Assembly (NCBI RefSeq): GCF_900107145.1
Contig: NZ_FNOW01000014.1
Location: forward strand, 1 to 64,000
Source: Allochromatium warmingii
GTDB lineage: Bacteria > Pseudomonadota > Gammaproteobacteria > Chromatiales > Chromatiaceae
Direction of reading: 5' to 3'
DNA length: 64,000 nucleotides
Positions 1-8,019 of the stretch are shown here, piece by piece. The notes beneath the pieces are model-generated. The model was not told the origin of the DNA. It worked only from the letters and a program-made list of their open reading frames with translations, and made no database searches. How positions within the stretch are numbered: the stretch's first letter is position 1; the number at the start of each line of letters is the position of its first letter. A program made the position numbers and the translations under genes.

Positions 1-128
1 GTAATTGGGGCGGGGAGTGCCGAATCGAGAATGGCATTCAGAAAATGGATGAGTAGGGCGCGATTGGATTCTGAACCAAGCAGGGCTTTGAATACGCAGT
101 CGATCTTGGGGTCGATAGGATGGTGCAT
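1..128 (-). CDS. Rpn family recombination-promoting nuclease / PD-(D/E)XK putative transposase, N-terminal part only
   Basis: The frame read leftward from the ATG at 128-126 stays open to the window edge, so only the first 42 residues are present. It begins MHHPIDPKIDCVFKALLG and continues with SESNRALLIHFLNAIL. That opening (D-x-x-F-K-x-L-x-G, then N-x-x-L-L-x-x-F-L-N-A-I-L) is typical of the Rpn/PF12784 family, whose members are PD-(D/E)XK nucleases related to transposases and promote RecA-independent recombination in E. coli. The catalytic part lies outside the window, so activity cannot be judged. No convincing ribosome binding site precedes the ATG. These genes are often accessory and multi-copy. 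The family call rests on the N-terminus alone. Confidence 0.7.
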   Translation of the reverse strand, partial: MHHPIDPKIDCVFKALLGSESNRALLIHFLNAILDSALPAPI

Positions 129-161
129 AATGATGATTGAATATGATTGATGAATGCGGTT

Positions 162-236
162 TTAGTCTTGCTGATTATGCAATTGAACTTTGAGACGTGC
201 GAGTTCGGCTAAGGCCGCCGCTTCACGTTGCTATGC
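162..236 (-). pseudogene. Possible C-terminal gene remnant (Uma2- or Rpn-like tail)
   Basis: On the minus strand this stretch reads as a short charged tail, QREAAALAELARLKVQLHN, followed by QQD and a TAA stop. An in-frame TAG lies immediately upstream of the first Gln codon, so no complete gene is possible. Glu/Ala/Leu-rich helices of this kind commonly end Uma2 (DUF820) and Rpn proteins, and both families occur in this window. I infer a decayed fragment, but chance coding potential over 22 codons is a fair alternative. The rest of 129-293 shows no recognisable feature. Confidence 0.3.
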
Positions 237-293
237 AATACTGATGATCCGGCAGCGGATGCTAATACGCCAACGCTGGATCAAGCACAGGGT

Positions 294-746
294 TTAGATC
301 AAATCGTGTCTTGAATCAGATGGCGTGTCGTTATAGCGTGCAATAGCAACCGTGACGCTTTTCCCGTCGGCACCGCGATAACGCTGTTTCGGAACAAGTA
401 GCGCACCGCCATTGCTAGCGCAGAGCGCGGCGGCTTCGGCAACACTAGGGGTGCCAATAGCAGCAACGATGCGGGCTGAGGGATGTGGAACGACGATACG
501 GTCAAGGGCGTGAACCGAATAACCGCGCACTGGCCAGCCACGTTGCATGGCGAGTTCGAGCAAGGCAGATTCTGAACTGACTTTGTTGATATGGCTGACG
601 AGACCGCGCACGCGGATGGCTCCGAGTGGATTTAGCGCAGTGTCGATGGCGTGCGCGAGGGTCGCTAACGTCACGCCATGCTGACAGCCGATGCCGATGA
701 TGATTTCAGTGGCGCATAACGGTTCGTTTAAATCTATGCTCCACAT
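294..746 (-). CDS. cobE: Cobalamin biosynthesis protein CobE / CbiG C-terminal domain
   Basis: This 150-residue protein corresponds to the C-terminal domain of CbiG (CobE), used in corrin ring synthesis at the precorrin-5/6 stage. CbiG opens the delta-lactone of cobalt-precorrin-5A; stand-alone CobE in the aerobic route is less well defined. Visible family signatures are GIGCQHG near the N-terminus, SSESALLELA, VPHPSARI, GTPSVAEAAAL and a late LLVPKQRYR. It lacks the N-terminal CbiG domain, as CobE normally does. The ATG at 746-744 overlaps the gcvPA stop as TGATG, which suggests translational coupling; a TTG codon directly upstream is less likely. Its only cobalamin relative in the window is cobD, about 39 kb away. 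Being the last gene of a glycine-cleavage operon is unusual. Confidence 0.85.
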   Translation of the reverse strand: MWSIDLNEPLCATEIIIGIGCQHGVTLATLAHAIDTALNPLGAIRVRGLVSHINKVSSESALLELAMQRGWPVRGYSVHALDRIVVPHPSARIVAAIGTPSVAEAAALCASNGGALLVPKQRYRGADGKSVTVAIARYNDTPSDSRHDLI

Positions 747-2122
747 CAACCCAATCTAGCCAACACCCGCCCCAGCGTCTCCGCATAACGGCGCAGTTCA
801 TCTTCAGTCCGCATCTCGGTTGCGCACACCAACAATGCTGGCGCAAGTTCGGGATAATCCGGCCCCAAATCGAAGCCGCCTAAAATATCCTCAGCGGCCA
901 GCAAGCGCAGCACATCCGCTGTCGGTGTCGGCAGCCGCAACGCTAACTCGTGGAATACCGGACGCTCAAACAGCGGTTCAACACCCGGAAGCGCACTCAG
1001 CAGTGCGCCGAGTTGTCGTGTGTTGGCATGACAGCTCGCCGCGACCCGCTCCAAACCTTCCGCGCCCAGTAGCGCCAGATGAATCGTCGCCGCCGTGACC
1101 ATCAGCCCTTGATTGGTGCAAATATTCGAGGTCGCCTTGCCACGCCGAATATGCTGCTCGCGGGCCTGTAGCGTGAGCGTAAACCCGGGTTTACCGTCCA
1201 GATCGAGCGTCCGCCCGACGATGCGCCCAGGAAGCTGGCGCACCAGTTCCTGTTTGCAGCAGAGGAAACCGGCATAGGGGCCACCAGAGGACAGCGGCAT
1301 ACCGAGTGGCTGGGCTTCACCACAGGCAATATCAGCACCTCGCGTCCCCCACTCACCGGGCGGGGTCAGCAGCGCCAGCGCGAGCGGATTGACCACCGCA
1401 ATTGCCAGCGCCTTGTGTGCGTGCGCCCAATCGGTCAGTTCATCGACGGTTTCTAACACCCCGAAGAAATTCGGCTGATTGATGACTACAGCAGCGTATT
1501 CCGCGCCAGCAGCAGCGGTTGCTAACTGCTCAAGCGCGGTGTGTCCGCCACGCGGATCGAAATCCACCTCGACCAGTTCCAAACCCTGTGGCGCAACCAG
1601 CGTGCGCAGGGTGCGTCGATACGCCGGATGCAGCGCACGCGGCACCAGCACGCGCGGTGATTTGGTCTGACGATTAGCCCGCACCGCCATCAGCACCGCC
1701 TCAGCCAGCGCCGATGCACCGTCATAAAGCGACGCATTGGATACAGCTAACCCAGTGAGCGCCGTCATCATCGACTGAAATTCATAGAGCAACTGGAGCG
1801 TGCCTTGACTGGCTTCGGCCTGATAGGGCGTGTAGGCGCTATAAAACTCGCCTCGGGTCGCAAGCTGCCAGACGGCAGCCGGAATATGATGCTCATAAGC
1901 TCCCGCGCCGATAAAACACAGCGGCTGGCCATCAGCGCGGGCGCGGGCGTGCATCAGGCGCGTGATCTCTAGCTCCGAGAGCGCCTCGGGAATGGCCGCC
2001 AGCGCCGAATCAGCGACGCGCAGTTCGGGCGGAATCTCATCGAAGAGCGCGTCGATGGACGCAACGCCGATGGTGGCGAGCATCGCGCTGATGTCATCTG
2101 AGGTGTGGGGAATGAACGGCAT
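746..2122 (-). CDS. gcvPA: Glycine dehydrogenase (decarboxylating) subunit 1
   Basis: At 458 residues this is the N-terminal half of the P-protein in its two-subunit form. The P-protein decarboxylates glycine and passes the aminomethyl group to lipoyl-GcvH in the cytoplasm. Recognisable segments are the start [46 protein letters not shown], and the later [20 protein letters not shown]. The pyridoxal-phosphate lysine is carried by the other subunit, GcvPB, so this protein should not act alone. No gcvPB follows: the next gene is cobE, overlapping by one base. gcvH lies 64 bp upstream and gcvT further upstream, all on the same strand. The partner subunit must be encoded elsewhere, outside this window. 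Confidence 0.96.
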   Translation of the reverse strand: MPFIPHTSDDISAMLATIGVASIDALFDEIPPELRVADSALAAIPEALSELEITRLMHARARADGQPLCFIGAGAYEHHIPAAVWQLATRGEFYSAYTPYQAEASQGTLQLLYEFQSMMTALTGLAVSNASLYDGASALAEAVLMAVRANRQTKSPRVLVPRALHPAYRRTLRTLVAPQGLELVEVDFDPRGGHTALEQLATAAAGAEYAAVVINQPNFFGVLETVDELTDWAHAHKALAIAVVNPLALALLTPPGEWGTRGADIACGEAQPLGMPLSSGGPYAGFLCCKQELVRQLPGRIVGRTLDLDGKPGFTLTLQAREQHIRRGKATSNICTNQGLMVTAATIHLALLGAEGLERVAASCHANTRQLGALLSALPGVEPLFERPVFHELALRLPTPTADVLRLLAAEDILGGFDLGPDYPELAPALLVCATEMRTEDELRRYAETLGRVLARLG

Positions 2123-2186
2123 ACAGATTCAATCGCTGGAAGTGAGCGGCGCGGCGGGCGGGTGCGGGCGTGACGCGATGATTAAA

Positions 2187-2579
2187 TTAAGACTCGTCGG
2201 CAACAAGCTGCGCGTAAGCCGTCGCGTCGAGCAGGGTCGCCAGTGCTGCCGGATCACTTGGGGAGAGGCGGAAGATCCAGCCGTCAGCATAGGGGCTGGT
2301 GTTGATCGCGTCTGGTGTATCAGCCAGCGTCGCATTGCCAGCGATGATCTCGCCAGCGAGCGGCGCGTAGATATCCGAGGCGGCCTTGACCGATTCGACC
2401 ACAGCGCAGGCGTCCTCGGCGGCGACGCTGCGCCCGCTTTCGGGCACTTCGACGAACACGATGTCACCGAGCGCCGCTTGCGCGTGGTCAGTGATGCCGA
2501 CGGTAACGGTGCCGTCGCCGTTATCGCGTACCCATTCATGCGTTGCGGTGTATTTTAGATCAGCGGGTAGGGTGCTCAT
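2187..2579 (-). CDS. gcvH: Glycine cleavage system H protein
   Basis: A 130-residue lipoyl carrier that shuttles the aminomethyl intermediate between the P-, T- and L-proteins. The biotinyl/lipoyl fold is evident: YTATHEWVR near the start, [20 protein letters not shown], then the lipoylation site [14 protein letters not shown] with its conserved lysine near residue 65, and [14 protein letters not shown] toward the end. Length is normal for GcvH. It lies between gcvT (181 bp upstream, the gap being filled by a dispersed repeat) and gcvPA (64 bp downstream). A weak GGA lies about 11 nt before the ATG. The repeat in the gap may affect how strongly gcvH and gcvPA are read through from gcvT. Confidence 0.97.
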   Translation of the reverse strand: MSTLPADLKYTATHEWVRDNGDGTVTVGITDHAQAALGDIVFVEVPESGRSVAAEDACAVVESVKAASDIYAPLAGEIIAGNATLADTPDAINTSPYADGWIFRLSPSDPAALATLLDATAYAQLVADES

Positions 2580-2644
2580 AATCGTTATTCCAAATTCTAA
2601 TGAAGCTTCAAACAGTTAGCGCAATCGCGTGTGTTATAGAGTGA

Positions 2645-2746
2645 AACAGGATTAACAGGATGATGCCGGATGAACAGGATTGTTTTTTAAATCATCAATT
2701 ATTAAAAATCCTGTTAATTTTGAATAATCCTGTTAATCCTGTCTAA
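2645..2746. repeat. Dispersed ACAGGATTAACAGGAT inverted-repeat element, copy 1
   Basis: The left part carries several AGGATTAACAGGAT/AGGATGAACAGGAT units and the right part carries the reverse complement (ATCCTGTTAATCCTGTCT), separated by an AT-rich centre, so the element can form a long imperfect hairpin. It sits between gcvT and gcvH. Four more copies lie at 49331, 51770, 56297 and 61581. Confidence 0.85.
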
Positions 2747-2760
2747 AAATCAAACACGGC

Positions 2761-3864
2761 TTACAGTTCAACCAAAATCCGGCCCTGACGCACAAACGGT
2801 GGCTTGACGATCCGTGCCGCGACCGGCTTGCCGCGCATCTCAACCTCGCACGTCTCGCCCAGCCCCGGAGCAACTCGCGCCAGCGCAATCGAGCGTTGCA
2901 GCGTCGGGGCAAAGCCGCCGGAGGTGATCTCGCCGACTTCACGCCCATTGCTCAACACGGTCTGATGCGCACGGAGTACGCCGCGTCCGGTCAGCAGCAG
3001 CCCGACAAACTCGCGTCGTTCTGGACTGGTGCGCAACTCTTCGAGCGCAGTGCGACCGATAAAATCACGATCAGCCGGTTCCCACGCCACCGTCCAAGCT
3101 AAACCCGATTCGAGCGGCCCGACATCTTCGCCCATATCCTGACCATAGAGATTCATCCCCGCTTCCAGCCGCAGCGTATCGCGAGCGCCCAAGCCGCACG
3201 GCCGCACGCCAGCATCCAGCAGCACCGACCACAGATCGACCACATGATCGGCGGGCAACAGCATCTCAAAGCCATCCTCGCCGGTATAGCCAGTGCGGGC
3301 GATGAACCAGCCGCCGCATTCAACCGCATGAAAGGGCGCAAGTTCGAGCGCCGACTCCGCCATTTCACGCGGCAAACAGGTCGCCGTCAGCTCGCGGGCC
3401 TGTGGCCCCTGAATCGCCAACATCGCCAGATCAGTACGGCGACGAATCGTGACATCAAAACTGCCGCGCCACCGCTGCGTTTCCAGCCAAGTGAGATCTT
3501 TATCTGCCGTACCCGCATTGACCACGAGGCGATAATGCCCCGACGGGCCGCGCAAATAGACAATCAGATCATCGACCACACCGCCGGAATCATTGAGCAG
3601 ACACGAATAAAGCGCCTGACCGACTGTTTTGAGCTTGGCGACATCATTCGCAAGCAGACGGCGCAAAAAGGCCTGCGCGTCCGGCCCTTCGACATCGACC
3701 GGACACATGTGCGAGACATCGAACACCCCCGCGTGCTCGCGCACCGTGTCATGTTCTTCAAGCTGGGAGCCGTAATGCAACGGCATATCCCAGCCGCCAA
3801 AGGGCATGAATCGCGCTCCAAGACGGGCGTGCTCGGCATAGAGTGGAGTTTGAGCAATTCGCAT
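2761..3864 (-). CDS. gcvT: Aminomethyltransferase (glycine cleavage T protein)
   Basis: This 367-residue folate-dependent enzyme takes the aminomethyl group from GcvH, releasing ammonia and forming methylene-tetrahydrofolate. Family features in order: TPLYAEHARLGARFMPFGGW at the start, then GVFDVSHM, SGGVVDDLIVY in the folate-binding region, LAIQGPQA, FIARTGYTGEDGFEM, and GLGARDTLRLEAGMNLYG. The C-terminal barrel ends with GEITSGGFAPTL and a final ILVEL. It is the first gene of the gcvT-gcvH-gcvPA-cobE set. The upstream gap to the DUF29 gene is only 69 bp and shows no glycine riboswitch consensus, so control is either from further upstream or from a simple promoter. Confidence 0.97.
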   Translation of the reverse strand: MRIAQTPLYAEHARLGARFMPFGGWDMPLHYGSQLEEHDTVREHAGVFDVSHMCPVDVEGPDAQAFLRRLLANDVAKLKTVGQALYSCLLNDSGGVVDDLIVYLRGPSGHYRLVVNAGTADKDLTWLETQRWRGSFDVTIRRRTDLAMLAIQGPQARELTATCLPREMAESALELAPFHAVECGGWFIARTGYTGEDGFEMLLPADHVVDLWSVLLDAGVRPCGLGARDTLRLEAGMNLYGQDMGEDVGPLESGLAWTVAWEPADRDFIGRTALEELRTSPERREFVGLLLTGRGVLRAHQTVLSNGREVGEITSGGFAPTLQRSIALARVAPGLGETCEVEMRGKPVAARIVKPPFVRQGRILVEL

Positions 3865-3933
3865 AAAAACGCTTCAAATGTCTATCAAAAAGTCGGAAAG
3901 CGCGGTGTGTGTGCGCCGCATGTGCCCGAAAGC

Positions 3934-4383
3934 TTATCCGTGATCGGCAGTCGGAAACCAGAGCGGATCGAGAATCTGCTCCGCTGACCAGGGACAGGTT
4001 TCGGGAAAATCAGCCAAGCCGGTTTCTTGTGCAGCGTGCGCAGTCGCATCATCCCACACCCCTAGCCACCACTGCGGTTCAGTCAGTCGCGGACGTAAGC
4101 TTGGCGTTTCTTCCAGACGCCGCAGAATGCCTCGGCGCTGATTGCGAATGGTGATCTCCCAACTTGCCCCGCGCCGCTCGGGTTGCTGCGCCCATTTAAT
4201 AAGATGCGCCAGCAACAGCGCCATCCGATTGGCCAGCTCGCGCTGCTCGCTTTTGCCCACGTCCTCGATCTCCTCGGCGAGATGTTCAAGATCTAACTGA
4301 TCGAAGCGCCGCTCGCGTAGCCAGCGTGCCTGCTGATTCGCCCAGGCGATGATGTCCTGCTCATAGTGCGCACCAGATGGCAT
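3934..4383 (-). CDS. DUF29 domain-containing protein
   Basis: A 149-residue protein of the DUF29 family, which is common and often multi-copy in cyanobacteria and some Proteobacteria and has no established function. Family hallmarks visible here are YEQDIIAWANQQARWLRERR, DLEHLAEEIEDVGKSEQREL, then LLAHLIKWAQQ and WEITIRNQRRGI. The end carries FPETCPWSAEQILDPLWFP, a typical DUF29 C-terminus. It starts 7 bases after the stop of the zinc-ribbon gene and is followed 69 bp later by gcvT, so it may be co-transcribed with both. A second, divergent DUF29 gene lies at 56410-56877. The protein is mostly helical and has no transmembrane segment. Confidence 0.88.
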   Translation of the reverse strand: MPSGAHYEQDIIAWANQQARWLRERRFDQLDLEHLAEEIEDVGKSEQRELANRMALLLAHLIKWAQQPERRGASWEITIRNQRRGILRRLEETPSLRPRLTEPQWWLGVWDDATAHAAQETGLADFPETCPWSAEQILDPLWFPTADHG

Positions 4384-4389
4384 CGCGCA

Positions 4390-4929
4390 TCAACTCTCGC
4401 TATGCTCGCTATCGGCACGCCGCCGAAATCGCGTGCCACCGCAGTCAGCGCAGGGCGGGATGCGTCCAGCTTTCACAAAATGAGTCTCAGCCCCGCATTG
4501 ATCGCAGACCAGCGTACCCGGGCCGGTGATCTCGCCAGCTTGATAGAGACTCATCTGGCGTGCTGTTTCTGCCCACTGCGCCAGTTGTAAGCTGGTTTGA
4601 TCGGCGACCAGCTTGAACATATCAAGCATCCGCTTTTCCATCAGCTCCAGATCGAAGCGCCACCAGTCGCGGATATCCTGTCCGGTGTCGGCGATATATT
4701 TGGCCGCGTCCTCGATGTCGCGCTTGACATAATCGGACACCTTCTCGGCCTCTTCGCGTGTCAACTCGCCAAGTTCGACCATGCGCTCGCGGGTTGTGTC
4801 CACGATCTCGCGGAACAGCGGCGCGGATTCCTGCTGCGCTTTTTCAATCGCCTCATGGGTCTGTTTCAGCATCCGCTCGTAGGCTTCGACCAGTTTGTCG
4901 GTCGTGTCGTGCTTGGGGTCTTCACTCAT
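4390..4929 (-). CDS. Zinc ribbon-containing DUF1451/YbeL-like protein
   Basis: Predicted 179 residues from the ATG at 4929, chosen because a GGAG lies about 9 nt upstream; an in-frame ATG at 4986 adds a low-complexity Ser/Pro leader without a clear binding site. Most of the chain is a charged amphipathic helix (LVEAYERMLKQTHEAIEKAQ, then ERMVELGELTREEAEKV), as in the DUF1451/YbeL family. The C-terminus holds a four-cysteine zinc ribbon, with CDQC and CADCGG about 20 residues apart. The cellular role of this family is unknown. It is the first gene of a run leading into the DUF29 and gcv genes, all on the minus strand. Confidence 0.82.
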   Translation of the reverse strand: MSEDPKHDTTDKLVEAYERMLKQTHEAIEKAQQESAPLFREIVDTTRERMVELGELTREEAEKVSDYVKRDIEDAAKYIADTGQDIRDWWRFDLELMEKRMLDMFKLVADQTSLQLAQWAETARQMSLYQAGEITGPGTLVCDQCGAETHFVKAGRIPPCADCGGTRFRRRADSEHSES

Positions 4930-5171
4930 GGCGTGCAGCTCCGTTGGATACAATGGGGACGGAGAAGGTGATGCCGTTGACAGCATCGCGTCGTACTGGG
5001 GAATTGTGCCCGATTAGGACGACTGAGCGATAGATGTTGCGTGATCGAAAAGTTGGTGGGGCTGCGTAACATTTCGGCATTTCTTAACTTTCTCTGACGG
5101 ATATTCAGGTAGCTGCCGATTTATACGTCGGTACGTTCTGTTGCTCGCTTGAGCGCGTGATGCCATACTCT

Positions 5172-5364
5172 TGATTCCGTTCGATAACCAAGAACGGAAC
5201 GCTCTTTAATCAGTTCAGGTATGCGGTTGTCAGCACGAGTTGCTGACGTAAAACTTGAAACGCACTCAAGAGTTTTGCGCTCGTGAACGCCTGTTTGCGA
5301 GCTTTGGGAGATACCCCCTCGCCTGGAAACAGGCGTGCATGTGTTGCCAATCGTTAACGATTGG
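5172..5364 (+). ncRNA. Structured RNA-like leader, copy A (possible HEARO/IscB omega-RNA-like element)
   Basis: This leader upstream of the methyltransferase gene aligns with 41007-41194. Helices: an outer helix 5172-5176/5208-5212; hairpin 5177-5182/5192-5197 with loop GATAACCAA; a helix 5214-5217/5256-5259 enclosing hairpin 5229-5235/5241-5247; hairpin 5279-5283/5298-5302. The loop of that last hairpin (5287-5296) is perfectly complementary over 10 bases to 5327-5336, a pseudoknot. A final hairpin lies at 5347-5353/5358-5364 with loop TTAA. Unpaired blocks shared with copy B include TCTTTAA, CAGCACGA, GTAAAACT, TTTTGCG and CATGTGT. Helix sequences differ between copies but stay complementary, which argues for selection on structure. 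HEARO/omega-RNA is a guess from size, pseudoknot and stand-alone occurrence; no iscB lies nearby. A cis-regulatory leader is an alternative. Confidence 0.72.
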
Positions 5365-5392
5365 TAGCATAAATGTATCGGTTCGATGATCA

Positions 5393-8011
5393 ATGCCCAA
5401 GCTCCCCACTAAAACCGTCGCTGGCCGCACCTATCTGCACATCGATGCTCTGCCGCTGCTGGACGCCGCCACCGCCGCTCGCGTGCAACAGGCCGAGCGG
5501 CTGGCCGGTATCGAACGCCGGACGCACTTTAATCTGGTGCGCCTTGATGACGCTGGCGCGGCGATTGCGCTGCTCAATTATCCCGACTTCGCTGACGATC
5601 CCTTTCCGGCACTGCGTGAAAGCTGGCTCGTCGATCTGGAGGCCGGCACTCTGAGCTATCGTACCTATGCCGATTCGCTCAATCCGCCGATTCTCCATCG
5701 CAAAGAGCTGTTTTTAGCGCCTGAGCATCCGCGCCGCGCTGAATATAGCGCCCTGACCAGCGCGTGCGAGGCGGTGGGTCTGTTCGATGACCCGCGCCGC
5801 ATCGGGTATCGCCGTCAGTGGTTGGCGCTGATCCGCGAGCGCGGCTATCAGCTCGATGGTCACGCACTGCTACCGCTGGGCAATGACGATGCGCCCGATC
5901 CTGATACGCCAAGCGCAGTGACCGACGCGCCGTTCCAACCCGGCTGGCAGGCGGCGCGACATCTGACCGCGCTGACCCGCTACGGCTTCTCAGCGCCGAT
6001 TCAATCGCTCGCCCGTCACGGCTTCTTGGATGGACGCTATCGGCTGTTCGATTATGGCTGTGGGCGCGGCGATGATGTGCGCGGCTTGCTCGAAAATGGA
6101 CTCGATGCCGCTGGCTGGGATCCCTATCACGCTCCAGATCGACCGATTCAGAGCGCCGATATTGTCAATCTTGGGTTTGTCATCAATGTCATCGAGGATT
6201 TTGACGAACGGCTGGAAGCTCTAACTCGCGCTTGGTCGCTCGCGGAACGGCTGTTAGTGGTTTCGGTGATGCTGGCCAATCAGAACGACCCACGCGGCAC
6301 CCGCTTTCGGGATGGCGTGCTGACCCAGCGCGGCACCTTTCAAAAGTATTTCACGCCGTCGGAAATCAAGGCGTTTCTCAATCAGGCGCTCGACGCCGAG
6401 GCGATTCCGGTCGCGCCCGGTGTGCTTTATGTGTTTCGGGATCAGGACGCCGAACAGCGGTTTTTGCTCGACCGCTATCGCCGCCGCCGTGCGCCGTTGC
6501 GCAGCCCGACCCCGCGTCCGCGTGTCTCCAGCGCCAGCACCCGCGAGCCGCGCCCAGCACGCGACCGCGCTGCCGAGCGTGAGGCACAGTGGCGCGAACC
6601 GCTCGAACAATTATGGGCACTCTGGCTGAGTTTGGGCCGCCCGCCCGAAGCGGCTGAACTCGCCGCCGAACTGCGGCTGGCGCTCACCGAAGGCTTTGGT
6701 TCACTGGCCAAAGCGCAGCGTTTTCTGCGCTCGCGCCGCGATCCGGCGGAACTGGAACAGGCCGCGCAAGCGCGGCGTGACGATCTGCTGGTGTATTTGG
6801 CGCTGCAACAGTTCGAGCGCCGCCGCCCGTATCGGCATCTGGAACCTGGGCTGCAACAGGACATCAAGCACTTTTTTGGCGACTATGCTACGGCCTGCGC
6901 TGAGGCTGCCGCCGGGCTGTTTCGCATCGCCGATAGTGGCGCAATCGAAGCGGCCTGCCGCACGGCGGCTGAACAGGGGCTGGGCTGGCTCGATGCGGGC
7001 CGCTCGCTACAGTTGCACGCGAGTCTGGTTGAGCGGCTGCCGCCACTGTTGCGGCTCTATGTCGGTGCCGCTGCCGTGCTCTATGGCGATTGTCAACATG
7101 CCGATCTGGTCAAAATTCACATCGCTTCGGGCAAGGTCAGCTTGATGCGCTATGACGATTTTGACGGTCAGGCGCTGCCGCGTCTGCTGGAGCGGGTCAA
7201 AATCCGACTGCGCGATCTCGACAGCGATTATTTTGCCTATGGCGCGGACTATGAACCGCCCTTTCTGTATAACAAATCACGCTATCTCAACGAAGAGTTT
7301 GCGCACTATCCCGAGCAACTAGCCTTCGATCAGGCGCTTGCCGATCTCCGATTATTTGACCAGAACAGCTATGGCCCGCCGCCAGCGCGGTTGCTGGAAC
7401 TGCTGGCCGAGCGGCGCTGGATGATCGACGGATTTGAGCTGGTGCGACCGCGCACGCTGCCCGCGCTCGATGCGCCCTGCGGCCGGTTTTTGACGTTCCG
7501 GCAGTTGATCGAATGTGGGGAAACGCAAGCGCGGACTGGTTTGGCTAATCTGCCGCGCCAGCCTGAGAGCTATGACGCACTGCTGGAACTGGCGGAACGG
7601 GTGCTCGATCCGGTGATCGAGTATTTTGGCGCAATCCGCCTGAGCTATGGTTTTTGCTCGCCGGAGCTGGCGCGGCAGATTCCGGGGCGTATTGATCCGA
7701 AACGCGATCAACATGCCGCCCATGAGCGCAATCGGTTGGGGCATTTGCTTTGCGAGCGGCTAGGCGCGGCGGTGGATTTTAGCGTTGAGGATGAGAGCAT
7801 GTTCGAGGTGGCGCAGTGGATTGTCGCCAATACGCCCTTTGATCGGCTCTATTTTTATGGTGACGATCAGCCGCTGCATGTCAGCTATGGCCCGAACCAA
7901 GCGCGACAGATTGTGCTAATGCGCATTGGCGCGAGCGGGCGACTGGTGCCGCGGGTGATGGCGGAAGCGGTGTTTTTGGCGGCGTCTGCTGACAATGTGC
8001 TCACTGTCTAA
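5393..8011 (+). CDS. DNA phosphorothioation-associated putative methyltransferase
   Basis: An 872-residue protein matching the phosphorothioation (dnd)-associated putative methyltransferase family, known from genomes that replace a DNA backbone oxygen with sulfur; its reaction is unproven. The opening LPTKTVAGRTYLHIDALPLL and the following HFNLVRLD are characteristic. A class I SAM-binding fold sits at about 217-270: DYGCGRGDDVRGL (220-232), GWDPY (241-245) and ADIVNLGFVINVIEDF. The rest is a long helical region with VKIHIASGKVSLMRYDDFDG and LPRLLERVKIRLRDLD, and a C-terminal part with SYGPNQARQIVLMRIG. No dndA-E or pbe genes are adjacent, so this is an orphan here. The ATG at 5393 has no strong Shine-Dalgarno and follows the structured leader by 28 bp. 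Confidence 0.85.
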   Translation: MPKLPTKTVAGRTYLHIDALPLLDAATAARVQQAERLAGIERRTHFNLVRLDDAGAAIALLNYPDFADDPFPALRESWLVDLEAGTLSYRTYADSLNPPILHRKELFLAPEHPRRAEYSALTSACEAVGLFDDPRRIGYRRQWLALIRERGYQLDGHALLPLGNDDAPDPDTPSAVTDAPFQPGWQAARHLTALTRYGFSAPIQSLARHGFLDGRYRLFDYGCGRGDDVRGLLENGLDAAGWDPYHAPDRPIQSADIVNLGFVINVIEDFDERLEALTRAWSLAERLLVVSVMLANQNDPRGTRFRDGVLTQRGTFQKYFTPSEIKAFLNQALDAEAIPVAPGVLYVFRDQDAEQRFLLDRYRRRRAPLRSPTPRPRVSSASTREPRPARDRAAEREAQWREPLEQLWALWLSLGRPPEAAELAAELRLALTEGFGSLAKAQRFLRSRRDPAELEQAAQARRDDLLVYLALQQFERRRPYRHLEPGLQQDIKHFFGDYATACAEAAAGLFRIADSGAIEAACRTAAEQGLGWLDAGRSLQLHASLVERLPPLLRLYVGAAAVLYGDCQHADLVKIHIASGKVSLMRYDDFDGQALPRLLERVKIRLRDLDSDYFAYGADYEPPFLYNKSRYLNEEFAHYPEQLAFDQALADLRLFDQNSYGPPPARLLELLAERRWMIDGFELVRPRTLPALDAPCGRFLTFRQLIECGETQARTGLANLPRQPESYDALLELAERVLDPVIEYFGAIRLSYGFCSPELARQIPGRIDPKRDQHAAHERNRLGHLLCERLGAAVDFSVEDESMFEVAQWIVANTPFDRLYFYGDDQPLHVSYGPNQARQIVLMRIGASGRLVPRVMAEAVFLAASADNVLTV

Positions 8012-8019
8012 TCCCGAAG

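Noticed and set aside
2645-2746. CRISPR array interpretation of the AGGATTAACAGGAT units
   Set aside because: The units are inverted around a centre and single elements are scattered; there are no unique spacers of even length.
3865-3933. Glycine riboswitch upstream of gcvT
   Set aside because: The 69-bp gap is too short for the aptamer and lacks its conserved core.
3244-3987. A 247-codon plus-strand open frame opposite gcvT
   Set aside because: gcvT is unmistakable on the other strand; the opposing frame is a GC-rich shadow.
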